A model generated the notes under the pieces. That model was given only the letters and a program-made list of their open reading frames with translations. It had not been told where the DNA came from and ran no database searches. Shown here in pieces: positions 8,455 to 16,302 of a stretch of 33,336 nt of DNA. Numbering within the stretch: the stretch's first letter is position 1; the number at the start of each line of letters is the position of its first letter. Made by a program: the position numbers and the translations under genes. The DNA lies in assembly GCA_902777605.1 (NCBI GenBank), contig CACYUI010000002.1, positions 1 to 33,336 of the forward strand, in the 5' to 3' direction. The stretch comes from an uncultured bacterium (GTDB lineage Bacteria > Cyanobacteriota > Vampirovibrionia > Gastranaerophilales > Gastranaerophilaceae).

Positions 8455-9210
8455 ATTATTTCTGAATGTTTTAATTATTTCTGCTTCTTCTTTGTAATTT
8501 CCTGAATACAGACTATCAATATTCGTGTTTAAAAGTCTAATTGCATCTTTGATATTTTTTTCATTCATAACTATCATATCATTTGCCATTTCTATATTAG
8601 ACAAGGCAAGCCTTGTTGTGTCCCTAAAGCCAGATGAGGCAAGAATTTGTGCCAGCTTATTGTCTTCGATATTTTTGCAAAGAGCTTGAGCAATTAACAT
8701 AGGTGCATGTGAAATTAAGGCTACTGCTTTATCGTGTTCTTGTGGTGTTGTGATAACAGTTTTAGCTCCCAATTCTTCTATAATATTTTTTAGTTTGTCG
8801 AAATCTTTTATATCTGTATCTTCTTTTGGTGTAACTGCCCATGTCGCACCATGAAACAACTCTGGAAATGAATATTCCCAACCGTTATGTTCTGTTCCAG
8901 CCATTGGATGTGAAGGAATAAATTTAAAATTATAACTTTTTTTCGCAACAAACTCTTTTAGAGAGCAAACATCAGTAACAATTGTTTCAGAGTCAAGTAT
9001 ATCATTTAGTTTATCTAAAATGTTCAATGTTACATTCATCGGTGTGCATACAAATACCAAATCACTACCTTTTAAATTTTGATAATCTTTAGAAACATTA
9101 AATTCGTTAACACTTCTGGAAATTCCGATAATATCGTGTTTTTTTGCTTCAAACAGGTTCTTAAATATAGAACCTCCTATTAATCCAAGACCAACTACCC
9201 CTACTCTCAT
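8443..9210 (-). CDS. tyrA: Prephenate dehydrogenase (TyrA)
   Basis: A 255-residue NAD(P)-dependent enzyme that oxidatively decarboxylates prephenate to 4-hydroxyphenylpyruvate for tyrosine synthesis. An N-terminal Rossmann fold shows GLGLIG (7-12). The substrate-binding and catalytic blocks follow: SHPMAGTEHNGW with His101, ISHAPML with His168, and SGFRDTTRLA, which carries the family arginine. It is short for the family and has no chorismate mutase or ACT domain, so it should lack tyrosine feedback through ACT. Arogenate as substrate cannot be excluded. It lies 11 bases downstream of proA with a GAGGG ribosome site, last in the operon. Confidence 0.93.
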   Translation of the reverse strand: MRVGVVGLGLIGGSIFKNLFEAKKHDIIGISRSVNEFNVSKDYQNLKGSDLVFVCTPMNVTLNILDKLNDILDSETIVTDVCSLKEFVAKKSYNFKFIPSHPMAGTEHNGWEYSFPELFHGATWAVTPKEDTDIKDFDKLKNIIEELGAKTVITTPQEHDKAVALISHAPMLIAQALCKNIEDNKLAQILASSGFRDTTRLALSNIEMANDMIVMNEKNIKDAIRLLNTNIDSLYSGNYKEEAEIIKTFRNNLYS

Positions 9211-9221
9211 TTTTCCCTCTT

Positions 9222-10481
9222 TTATATTATGTCCCTATGGTGAAAACTTTTCCTGCCTTCTGTGTAATCTTTAACAATGTTACCATTTCCTTCAATTGTA
9301 TATTTATATATTGTTAATCCTTCTAAGCCAACAGGTCCTCTTGCATGTGTTTTGTTTGTAGATATTCCAACTTCAGCTCCAAAACCATACCTAAAGCCGT
9401 CTGCAAAGCGTGTAGATATGTTATGATATACTCCTGCCGAGTCAACTGCGCTTAAAAATCTTTTTGCATTTGTTTCATTTTCTGTGATTATCGCTTCAGT
9501 ATGACCTGAAGAATATTCATTTATATGTTCAATAGCTTCCTCTGTTGAACTTACTTCCTTTACAGCCAGTTTTTTGTCAGAATATTCTTTGTGCCAATTC
9601 TCAGGCTCTCTAATAATTTCAATATCTGCTTCTTTCAATTCATTAATCAGTTCTTCTTTATAATGCCAATTTTTGTTTATTAAAATTGTTTCTACCGAGT
9701 TACATGCGCTTGGATATTGAGTTTTTGCATCTATAACAATATCTTTTGCTTTTTTATATTCTGCAAATTCATCAATATAAATATGGCAAACACCATCAGC
9801 ATGTCCTAATACAGGAATTTTTGTGTTTTCTTTGATGTATTTAACAAGCTTATTGCCGCCGCGTGGAATTATTAAGTCTATATATTTGTCAAAAGCAAGC
9901 AATTTCGCAACATCTTCTCTTGTATAAATTTGTGTTATAGCATTTGATGGGAATCCATCTGTTTTTGTTAATGCATCTTTGATTATACTCATTATAGCTT
10001 TATTTGTGTTAACGGCTTCTTTCCCACCTTTTAAAATTACAGCATTTGATGATTTTATTGCTAAGGATGAAACTTGAGAAATAACATCAGGTCTGGCTTC
10101 AAATATTATCCCAAGTACTCCGATAGGACAAGATACTTTTGTTAAGACTATATCTTTATCCAATTCTCTTTTTAATAAAATTTTACCGATAGGGTCATCT
10201 AATCTTGCAACATCAAGGACTCCTTGTATCATGTCGCGCATTTTATTATCATCAAGTTTTAAACGATTATATGTGGATTGCGTAATGGAACCATCATTCA
10301 CCAATTTTGTTGCATTTTCTAAATCAATACGATTGGCTTCAAATATTCTATCAGAGTATTTTTGAAGGTTTGTTGCTATATTATACAGAACATTATTTTT
10401 TATTTCTGTGGGTAATATTGCTAATTTCTTCGAAGCTTTTTTAGATGCTACTACAAGTTCAAGTAAGTTATCTGCGCCCAT
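9222..10481 (-). CDS. proA: Gamma-glutamyl phosphate reductase (ProA)
   Basis: Reduces gamma-glutamyl phosphate to glutamate-5-semialdehyde with NADPH, the second step of proline synthesis. The aldehyde-dehydrogenase fold shows IFEARPDVISQV, SSNAVILKGGKEA, IPRGGNKLV, LGHADGVCHIY and the catalytic cysteine Cys260 in YPSACNSVET. The frame can start 15 codons earlier (10526). I chose the ATG at 10481 because it gives the usual family length (419 residues) and has a GAGGA ribosome site eight to nine bases upstream. This start overlaps the end of the small upstream gene by 14 bases, suggesting coupled translation. No ProB kinase gene is adjacent. Confidence 0.95.
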   Translation of the reverse strand: MGADNLLELVVASKKASKKLAILPTEIKNNVLYNIATNLQKYSDRIFEANRIDLENATKLVNDGSITQSTYNRLKLDDNKMRDMIQGVLDVARLDDPIGKILLKRELDKDIVLTKVSCPIGVLGIIFEARPDVISQVSSLAIKSSNAVILKGGKEAVNTNKAIMSIIKDALTKTDGFPSNAITQIYTREDVAKLLAFDKYIDLIIPRGGNKLVKYIKENTKIPVLGHADGVCHIYIDEFAEYKKAKDIVIDAKTQYPSACNSVETILINKNWHYKEELINELKEADIEIIREPENWHKEYSDKKLAVKEVSSTEEAIEHINEYSSGHTEAIITENETNAKRFLSAVDSAGVYHNISTRFADGFRYGFGAEVGISTNKTHARGPVGLEGLTIYKYTIEGNGNIVKDYTEGRKSFHHRDII

Positions 10482-10689
10482 TTCTATATTCCTCGCACAT
10501 AACTTTGTATAACATTCTTCGAACATTAATTCTGCGTATAAATTTTTTTCTTAACAAATGCTCTTGTAAAGATGTTGCTGGCTTTTCTTCTATTGCGGTT
10601 GGTTTATTTATAATGTATCCTGAAAGATTTACAAACGGAACTGCATTTCTGTAGTCCATATAAGGGTTTCTGCCACAAAATTCGCTCAT
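10468..10689 (-). CDS. Small basic protein of unknown function, first in the proA-tyrA operon
   Basis: A 73-residue protein I do not recognise. It starts at an ATG with an excellent AGGAG ribosome site five bases upstream and sits about 30 bases below a good promoter, so it is very likely translated. The first half is neutral with aromatic/proline residues (NPYMDYRNAVPF). The second half is strongly basic and helical (LLRKKFIRRINVRR, ending EEYRNGRR). It has two cysteines, no membrane segment and no signal peptide. Its last codons overlap the proA start in another frame. It could be a regulator, a nucleic-acid-binding protein, or chiefly a coupling device for proA. Function is unknown. Confidence 0.7.
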   Translation of the reverse strand: MSEFCGRNPYMDYRNAVPFVNLSGYIINKPTAIEEKPATSLQEHLLRKKFIRRINVRRMLYKVMCEEYRNGRR

Positions 10690-10721
10690 TTATACTCCTC
10701 TTATGCGATAGCTTTTCTTAG

Positions 10722-10750
10722 ATTTTATATAAAACTTTTTTGCTAATCAA
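10722..10750 (-). promoter_or_regulatory. Sigma-70-type promoter for the small ORF-proA-tyrA operon
   Basis: On the minus strand, TTGATT (10745-10750) and TAAAAT (10722-10727) are separated by 17 bases. Transcription would start near 10715, leaving a leader of about 25 bases before the ATG at 10689. Confidence 0.6.
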
Positions 10751-10784
10751 TAAAATGTAAATTAAAATTAACTTTAATATTTTC

Positions 10785-10813
10785 TTGAAATTTTATCATG
10801 TTCTTGATAAATT
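10785..10813 (+). promoter_or_regulatory. Candidate promoter for tRNA-Arg
   Basis: TTGAAA (10785-10790) and TAAATT (10808-10813) with a 17-base spacer. The predicted start near 10820 is about 15 bases before the mature tRNA 5' end, a plausible precursor leader. Confidence 0.45.
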
Positions 10814-10835
10814 AATAGTTGTAAATAGAATATAA

Positions 10836-10909
<74 letters not shown>

Positions 10910-10910
10910 T

Positions 10911-10948
10911 ATAAAATACCGAATGACAAAAGTCATCCGGTATTTTAT
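10911..10948 (+). terminator. Terminator after tRNA-Arg
   Basis: Arms 10911-10921 and 10938-10948 (11 bp) plus 10923-10927 and 10932-10936 (5 bp), with a single A/C mismatch and an AAAA loop. The 3' side is TATTTTATTTGTTTT. It could act on both strands. Confidence 0.8.
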
Positions 10949-10969
10949 TTGTTTTATGACAAAATATGA

Positions 10970-11004
10970 GAACTCGCCACAGGTCAAAAGACCTGTCCGA
11001 GTTC
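10970..11004. other. Unexplained two-step hairpin in the gene-free stretch after the tRNA
   Basis: GAACTCG (10970-10976) pairs with CGAGTTC (10998-11004), and inside it ACAGGTC (10979-10985) pairs with GACCTGT (10990-10996) around an AAAA loop. Only a CC/C bulge separates the two 7-bp helices. The surrounding sequence holds short repeats: AGCGGATT occurs twice (from 11007 and 11025), and GGATTTTTTGC (11009-11019) has an inverted copy at 11084-11094. I see no gene in 10949-11152. It could be a small RNA, a terminator for the DedA gene on the other strand, or a remnant of an element inserted next to the tRNA. Confidence 0.5.
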
Positions 11005-11152
11005 AAGCGGATTTTTTGCAGAGAGCGGATTGTTTTTGACAAGTAATAAAATTACACAATAAAAACACGAAGACTCGTTTATCGCAAAAAATCCAAAACA
11101 ATTTTGCCATATGCATTTAGAGAATCGATAACTTTTTTCATTCTTATTACTG

Positions 11153-11773
11153 CTACGAATGTTTTTTGTAATGTTGTATATGCTTGTATACATATATTAC
11201 AAACAAAATAAGACAAATTGTAATTATAAGTGCATCAAATTTATGCCAAATGTGTTTTAGCGCTGTTCTATTTTCACCAAGAACAATTCCTACATATACT
11301 AAAATATAACTCCAAATAAGTGAGCCAAAAAATGTCATTGTAAAGAAAAATCTTTTTTTAGCTTTCAATATGCCGGCAGGTAGTGATATAAATGTTCTTA
11401 CAACAGGAAGCATTCTGCATAGGAAGAAAGACCAATCACCGTATTTTTCTACCCATTTGTCAGCAACCTCTAAATCATGTTGTGTAATAAGAAAATATTT
11501 ACCATACTTTTCAATAAATTGTCTGCCGCCAAAATACCCTAAATAATATGATGGAATTGAACCGATTACGCAACCGATTGCACCAAAGATGGCTGCTTTA
11601 TGTATACTAAAAACACCTTTTGTTACAAGATATCCTGCAAATGGCAATATTGCTTCTGAAGGTAAAGGTATATTGCACGATTCAATTGCCATAAGCATTG
11701 CGATTCCCCAAGCACCCATTGATGATACAACAGTTTCTATCCAATTTATTATAGGTAAAATTATATTGTCCAT
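11153..11773 (-). CDS. DedA-family (SNARE-associated/VTT domain) membrane protein
   Basis: A 206-residue polytopic inner-membrane protein. It shows the DedA signature: Glu31 in the first helix region, IPLPSEAILPFAGYL (35-49), and FLCRMLPVVRTFISLPAGI (117-135) with Arg120, Arg126 and the PAG turn. Members of this superfamily act in lipid movement, including undecaprenyl-phosphate recycling, and in membrane-potential maintenance; which one applies here is not visible. The start is the ATG at 11773 with GAGG five bases upstream. It is divergent from the lipid-type operon starting at 11849, so the 75 bases between must hold both promoters, though I see no clear pair of boxes. Confidence 0.92.
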   Translation of the reverse strand: MDNIILPIINWIETVVSSMGAWGIAMLMAIESCNIPLPSEAILPFAGYLVTKGVFSIHKAAIFGAIGCVIGSIPSYYLGYFGGRQFIEKYGKYFLITQHDLEVADKWVEKYGDWSFFLCRMLPVVRTFISLPAGILKAKKRFFFTMTFFGSLIWSYILVYVGIVLGENRTALKHIWHKFDALIITICLILFVIYVYKHIQHYKKHS

Positions 11774-11848
11774 ACTAGCCTCTATTCTTATTTTTATCTT
11801 TCTAATTATACAATAAATATATTTATGATAATATATTTTAGGATTAGG

Positions 11849-12919
11849 ATGAACAGGATTATGACAGTTAAAAAAGTTATCGGTATACCAAGAGCAATTT
11901 CATATTATGGGAACTATCCTTTTTATTATGGGTATTTTAATGCGCTTAATATAGAAATTATTTTATCTGATAAAACTACAACAGATATTATAAATAAAGG
12001 TGTCGAGAAGGTAGTGTCCGATACATGTTTGCCTATAAAAGTCTATGTTGGTCATGTTCTTAATCTTTTAGAAAAAGGTTGTGATACTATTTTTGTTCCT
12101 TCTTTACAATCATCAGCATTTAAAATTAATAATTGCAGCAAGATTAGAGGGTTGCCAGAAATAATTAGAAATGTTATTAATAAGTCTTTCATAATGATAG
12201 AACCTACCATTGATATAACAGAAGGTATTTCTTTTAAAGATTTTTGTTACGATATTGCTAATGAATTTGAAATTTATGATGAGAATGTTATCAACAATGC
12301 TATAAAAAAGGGCTGGGAAGTTTATAATAACTTTAATAAGATGACTAACTCAGGTGTTAATTATGAAATAGCTCTTAAAAATGCGATAGATGGAAATATT
12401 ATTCAAAAATCAATTGAAGTTGTAAAGCCTTTATCTGTAGTTATTATGGCACATGGATATAACCTTTTTGATGAACGCATATCAATGAGATTAATAAAAA
12501 AACTTGATAAAATGGGCGTTAAGTCTTACACTGCTTTAGATGTTAAAAAAGAAGATGCTTTAAATTCTATAAGAGAGATTGGCGAAATCCAATATTGGGC
12601 GAATGAATTGGATTTAACAGGTACGGCAGCTTATTATATGCTAAATAATAAAGTTGATGGAATTATTGCTCTATCAGCATTTGGTTGTGGTCCTGATTCT
12701 TTGATGGTAGATGAAATTCAATATCATGCAAAAGAAAAAGGTATGCCAATGATTCATCTCACTATCGATGAGCACACAGGAGAAGCCGGTTTTGTAACAC
12801 GAATAGAAGCTTTTGTTGATATGTTAATGCGTAAAAAGCGTAAAGCTTTAGAAAAAAATAATATAGTTGAAATTCCGCAAAAAACTGTTAAGCTTGATAG
12901 AACTCTTACAACTGTTTAG
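11849..12919 (+). CDS. DUF2229/COG3580-like dehydratase-type Fe-S protein (HgdB/BcrB superfamily)
   Basis: About 356 residues from the ATG at 11849, which has AGGA five bases upstream; ATG 11861 is also possible and an earlier ATG at 11825 is poorly placed. It resembles the non-catalytic partner module of 2-hydroxyacyl-CoA dehydratase/benzoyl-CoA reductase systems. Motifs are IGIPRAISYY near the N-terminus, Cys60 in DTCLPIKVYVGH, Cys96 in NNCSK, Cys280 in GCGPDSLM and the closing block DEHTGEAGFVTRIEAF. The three cysteines are the likely ligands of a [4Fe-4S] cluster. It lacks the ASKHA ATPase activator domain usually fused or adjacent. It is first in the eight-gene operon and related to the gene at 14026. 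The substrate is unknown; a lipid is suggested by context. Confidence 0.82.
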   Translation: MNRIMTVKKVIGIPRAISYYGNYPFYYGYFNALNIEIILSDKTTTDIINKGVEKVVSDTCLPIKVYVGHVLNLLEKGCDTIFVPSLQSSAFKINNCSKIRGLPEIIRNVINKSFIMIEPTIDITEGISFKDFCYDIANEFEIYDENVINNAIKKGWEVYNNFNKMTNSGVNYEIALKNAIDGNIIQKSIEVVKPLSVVIMAHGYNLFDERISMRLIKKLDKMGVKSYTALDVKKEDALNSIREIGEIQYWANELDLTGTAAYYMLNNKVDGIIALSAFGCGPDSLMVDEIQYHAKEKGMPMIHLTIDEHTGEAGFVTRIEAFVDMLMRKKRKALEKNNIVEIPQKTVKLDRTLTTV

Positions 12920-12958
12920 CTAATTTGTATTAAAATATTCTCTATGTAAAATATACTT

Positions 12959-14020
12959 ATGAATCGTTTTTATACATATAAAGGGGCAATACATATTCAC
13001 ACCAATCTCTCTGACGGTACCGGTGACATATATGCAATCTCGAATGCTGCAAAAAAGGTTGGTTTGGATTTTATTATAATTACTGATCATAATCATTATG
13101 ACATTGATGAAGGGATAATTAATGGTGTATATGTAATCAAGGCTCAAGAAATTTCACCAATGCAGTGCAACCATTATTTAGCGTTGGATGTAAATGAAGT
13201 TATTCCGCCAAATGATGATGCAAATGTATATGTAAATAAAGTAAGAGAGTCTGGAGGGATTGGATTTGCAGCACACCCGGACGAAGGTTTTATAATTGAC
13301 AAAAGTGGTAATGCTACACCAAGAAAGAATTCGCATCATTGTATTCCTTGGACAGATAAAAATATTAAACCTGATGGCGTTGAAATATGGAATTGGTTTT
13401 CTAATTGGGCAGATAATCTAGATGATTCAAACATTTTTAAATTAGCTTATGCATATTTATTTAAAAATTCAATAGTAACATCTCCTTCAAGGTTAACTTT
13501 AAATTGGTGGGATGAATTAAACAAAGAATCTGATAAGATAATTCCGGCTATTGGCGGAGTTGACGCTCATGCACTTAAAATAAAAAAATACATATTTCCT
13601 GTAACAGTTTTTCCTTATGAAACTTGTTTTAATACAATAACAAATGTTATTAATTTACCCAATAAACTAACTGAAAACTTTAAAGAAGCTAAAGGACAAA
13701 TATTAAATGCAATTAGGTTTGGTGCAAATGTTATTTTAAATCAGAATATAGTTTCAGATATTCCGAAAATTTATATTAAAAACAAAAATGACATATTCTA
13801 TTGTGGTTCAGATATTATTATTGATGATGGTACAAATTTATATATCGAAGCTAAAAAAACTTTTGAAATTTCTTTATTATATAATGGTCGTGTAATTGAT
13901 AAAGCTATTTCAAATAACTATTTGTATCAAATTAATGATTGTGGCAAATATCGTGTTGAATTATCATATAAAGGGAAGGGATACTTGTATACAAATCCTT
14001 TTAATATTAAAAAAACATAA
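12959..14020 (+). CDS. PHP-domain metallohydrolase (CehA/McbA-like)
   Basis: A 353-residue protein with a polymerase-and-histidinol-phosphatase fold. Likely metal ligands are His12 and His14 (HIHTNLSDG, with Asp19), Asp43/His44 (TDHNHYD), Glu64, His106 (AAHPDE) and Asp202/His204 (GGVDAH), a complete set. The last 65 or so residues look like a beta-rich accessory domain, as in CehA/McbA-type relatives. PHP enzymes of this kind hydrolyse phosphoesters or other esters, so removal of a phosphate or head group from a pathway intermediate is a reasonable guess. It has no signal peptide, so it should be cytoplasmic. It lies between the two dehydratase-like genes (39 and 5 bases away), which ties it to their pathway. 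No clear ribosome site precedes the ATG. Confidence 0.87.
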   Translation: MNRFYTYKGAIHIHTNLSDGTGDIYAISNAAKKVGLDFIIITDHNHYDIDEGIINGVYVIKAQEISPMQCNHYLALDVNEVIPPNDDANVYVNKVRESGGIGFAAHPDEGFIIDKSGNATPRKNSHHCIPWTDKNIKPDGVEIWNWFSNWADNLDDSNIFKLAYAYLFKNSIVTSPSRLTLNWWDELNKESDKIIPAIGGVDAHALKIKKYIFPVTVFPYETCFNTITNVINLPNKLTENFKEAKGQILNAIRFGANVILNQNIVSDIPKIYIKNKNDIFYCGSDIIIDDGTNLYIEAKKTFEISLLYNGRVIDKAISNNYLYQINDCGKYRVELSYKGKGYLYTNPFNIKKT

Positions 14021-14025
14021 AAACA

Positions 14026-15207
14026 ATGAGTAAACTGGCAGAAGAACAAATAAAAAGATTTTCAACTATGGATGACAATATTCCCGCTAAGGAAAGAGTT
14101 ATTGCTTGGCCGCGAATGGGAAGAATTGACATACCATTAAAAGCGTTATTATTAAATTTGGGAGCAAAAATAGTTATTCCACCTGCCAACAGTAATCAAG
14201 CACTTGAAATAGGTGTGAAAAACAGTATTGAAGGCATATGCTTACCGTATAAACTTAATTTAGCAAATTACATTCAAGCATTGGATCGTGGTGCGAATAC
14301 ATTGATGATGTTTCAGGCACCCGGTTCTTGCAGATTAGGTAATTATACCAAAATGGCTCAAAAAACTCTGAAAACAATGGGATATGAGTTTGATATGGTA
14401 ATTTTTGATATGTACCGTAATAAAATGATACAAACTTTACATGCATTTTGGCATGTTACAAGATGTCTTAATCCCTGGATGTATTTTAAAGCATTCAGTT
14501 TAGGATTTACTAAATTTTTTGCAATAGATTGTGCTGAGAGAATGCTTTTGTATTACAGACCAAGAGAGATAAATAAAGGTGATGCTGAAAAATGTTATGA
14601 AAAGTGGCTAAAAATTATTGACGATTGTAATTCTGTAATATTATCCAAGTTTCTTTGCTATAGAATTAAAAAAGATTTTAAAAAAATTAAAATTGATTCC
14701 AAAAAACAAGTTCCTTTGGTTTATCTTTTAGGTGAGTTTTTTGTGTTGCTCGATCCTTACACCAATCAGCATATTGAAAAAGTTTTAGGAGATATGGGGG
14801 TAGAGGTAAGACGCCAGATAATGTTTAGTGGTTGGTTGGAGCATGTTTTAAAACCATCTTTATTTTATAAAAAAGAATCACATAGGGAACGCGCCGTAAA
14901 AAATGCTTCTAGATACATGAAAAGAGCTATTGGTGGAGAATGTATTGAAACAATTGGTGATACTGTATATGCCGCAAAAAATGGCGTAGACGGTGTGATT
15001 CATTTAATGCCATTCTCTTGTATGCCAGAAATCGTTTCACAGAACATATTATCAAAAGTTTCTCGCGAAGAAAATATACCTGTGTTATCATTAGTATTGG
15101 ATGAACAAACAGGAAAAGCCGGATATATTACAAGAATTGAAGCTTTTATAGATTTGGTTAAAAGAAAGAAAATGTATAAGGAGAAAATAAAAAATGACAG
15201 ATACTAA
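14026..15207 (+). CDS. COG3581-like dehydratase-type Fe-S protein (HgdB/BcrB superfamily)
   Basis: A 393-residue second dehydratase-like protein, distantly paralogous to the gene at 11849. Matching features are Cys72 in GICLPYKLNLANY, Cys102 in GSCRLGNY, Cys332 in PFSCMPEIVSQNIL and the end block DEQTGKAGYITRIEAF. The three cysteines at equivalent positions suggest a [4Fe-4S] cluster. Such subunits work in pairs and receive an electron from an ATP-driven activase; none is encoded in this window. In anaerobic plasmalogen synthase (PlsA) the activase, DUF2229 and this module are, as I recall, one chain; here the last two are separate. It starts five bases after the PHP gene and overlaps the next gene by 14 bases. 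Confidence 0.82.
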   Translation: MSKLAEEQIKRFSTMDDNIPAKERVIAWPRMGRIDIPLKALLLNLGAKIVIPPANSNQALEIGVKNSIEGICLPYKLNLANYIQALDRGANTLMMFQAPGSCRLGNYTKMAQKTLKTMGYEFDMVIFDMYRNKMIQTLHAFWHVTRCLNPWMYFKAFSLGFTKFFAIDCAERMLLYYRPREINKGDAEKCYEKWLKIIDDCNSVILSKFLCYRIKKDFKKIKIDSKKQVPLVYLLGEFFVLLDPYTNQHIEKVLGDMGVEVRRQIMFSGWLEHVLKPSLFYKKESHRERAVKNASRYMKRAIGGECIETIGDTVYAAKNGVDGVIHLMPFSCMPEIVSQNILSKVSREENIPVLSLVLDEQTGKAGYITRIEAFIDLVKRKKMYKEKIKNDRY

Positions 15208-16252
15208 GTCAAGAAACAGAATGACATTTGAACGTCTTAAATATTACAGACACCTTGGAGGAGGGGCTATAACTTGCATTAAAAGTAGATTATCAAAAAC
15301 GCCTAAACCTTTGTGTTTTTCTTTAATGGTAACTAATAAGTGTAACTGTAATTGTGATTTTTGTTTTTGGAAGCATAAAAATGATCACGAAGACATGCCA
15401 TTAGAAGAAATTCAACGACTTATAAAAGAAGCGGGTGAAATAGGGTATTTAGATAGCATTTTATGGGGTGGTGAGCCTTTATTGAGACAGGATTTTACGG
15501 AAATTTGTAAAGCATCACATGATGCCGGTTTATATACTAAAATTGCTACCAATGGGTGGTTTTTACAAGAAAACCCGGGATTTGGTCAGTACACCGATTT
15601 AATGTTTGTATCATTAGATGCAATAGGTAAAGCTCATGATGATATCAGACATTTGCCCGGTATATGTGACAGAGTAATGAATGGTGTTGAATATCATAAA
15701 ATACATTCGCCAAAGATGAGAATTTATGTATGTTGTACCGTTTCCGCTCAAACTGATTTTGATCAAATAAAAGAGGTTGCGCAATATTGCAAAGATGCTG
15801 ATATATTACTATATTTTACTGTAAATAAATCAAATCAAGCTCTTGAAGAAGCACAGAATGTAAAAGATACAGAGCTGGAAAGTGATCAGTTAAAAGAGAT
15901 ATTTATCAAGATAAAAGATCTTAAAAAGCAAGGCTATCCTATAAGAAATTCTGATTACTTTATGGATTACATTATTGATAAGAAAAATTATTATGAATGC
16001 CATTGGCCCAGAATAGCAACAGTAATATATTCTGACGGTAATATGCTACAGTGTTATGACAGGCAACCGTTCATAAATGTACGCGGTAGATCTCTCAAGG
16101 ATGTCATAAAAGACCCCGTATTTATTGAATCTGTAAATAAATGTAAAGATTGTAAGCTTGCCTGTGTTGGTAACTATGCGCTTGATGCATCAGGACTTTG
16201 GAAATTAGAGTGGCCTGCAATAAAATCTTTAATGCAGATTGCTATTACATAA
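15194..16252 (+). CDS. Radical SAM enzyme with SPASM/twitch-like C-terminal cluster site
   Basis: A 352-residue radical SAM protein. The SAM-cluster motif CxxxCxxC is Cys50, Cys54 and Cys57 in KCNCNCDFCFW, with the GGEP SAM-binding motif at 92-95. The C-terminal part has Cys269, Cys287, Cys317, Cys320 and Cys324 around YSDGNMLQC and CKDCKLAC, as in SPASM/twitch enzymes that bind a second Fe-S cluster. A basic stretch before the core (residues 12-40) could touch the membrane. The start has a strong AAGGAG ten bases upstream and overlaps the dehydratase-like gene by 14 bases. Possible roles are lipid carbon-carbon or ether chemistry or peptide modification; no precursor peptide gene is visible nearby, which argues mildly against the latter. 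Confidence 0.88.
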   Translation: MTDTKSRNRMTFERLKYYRHLGGGAITCIKSRLSKTPKPLCFSLMVTNKCNCNCDFCFWKHKNDHEDMPLEEIQRLIKEAGEIGYLDSILWGGEPLLRQDFTEICKASHDAGLYTKIATNGWFLQENPGFGQYTDLMFVSLDAIGKAHDDIRHLPGICDRVMNGVEYHKIHSPKMRIYVCCTVSAQTDFDQIKEVAQYCKDADILLYFTVNKSNQALEEAQNVKDTELESDQLKEIFIKIKDLKKQGYPIRNSDYFMDYIIDKKNYYECHWPRIATVIYSDGNMLQCYDRQPFINVRGRSLKDVIKDPVFIESVNKCKDCKLACVGNYALDASGLWKLEWPAIKSLMQIAIT

Positions 16253-16302
16253 TCAGCATGCAATAATTATTATTGGTAAATAATCACTGGAAGGATTCAA
16301 AA

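Noticed and set aside
10990-11015. GTCCGAGTTCAAGCGGAT looked like a second tRNA T arm
   Set aside because: The stem does not pair around a seven-base loop, and the bases pair better in the two-step hairpin at 10970-11004; no acceptor or anticodon arm is present.
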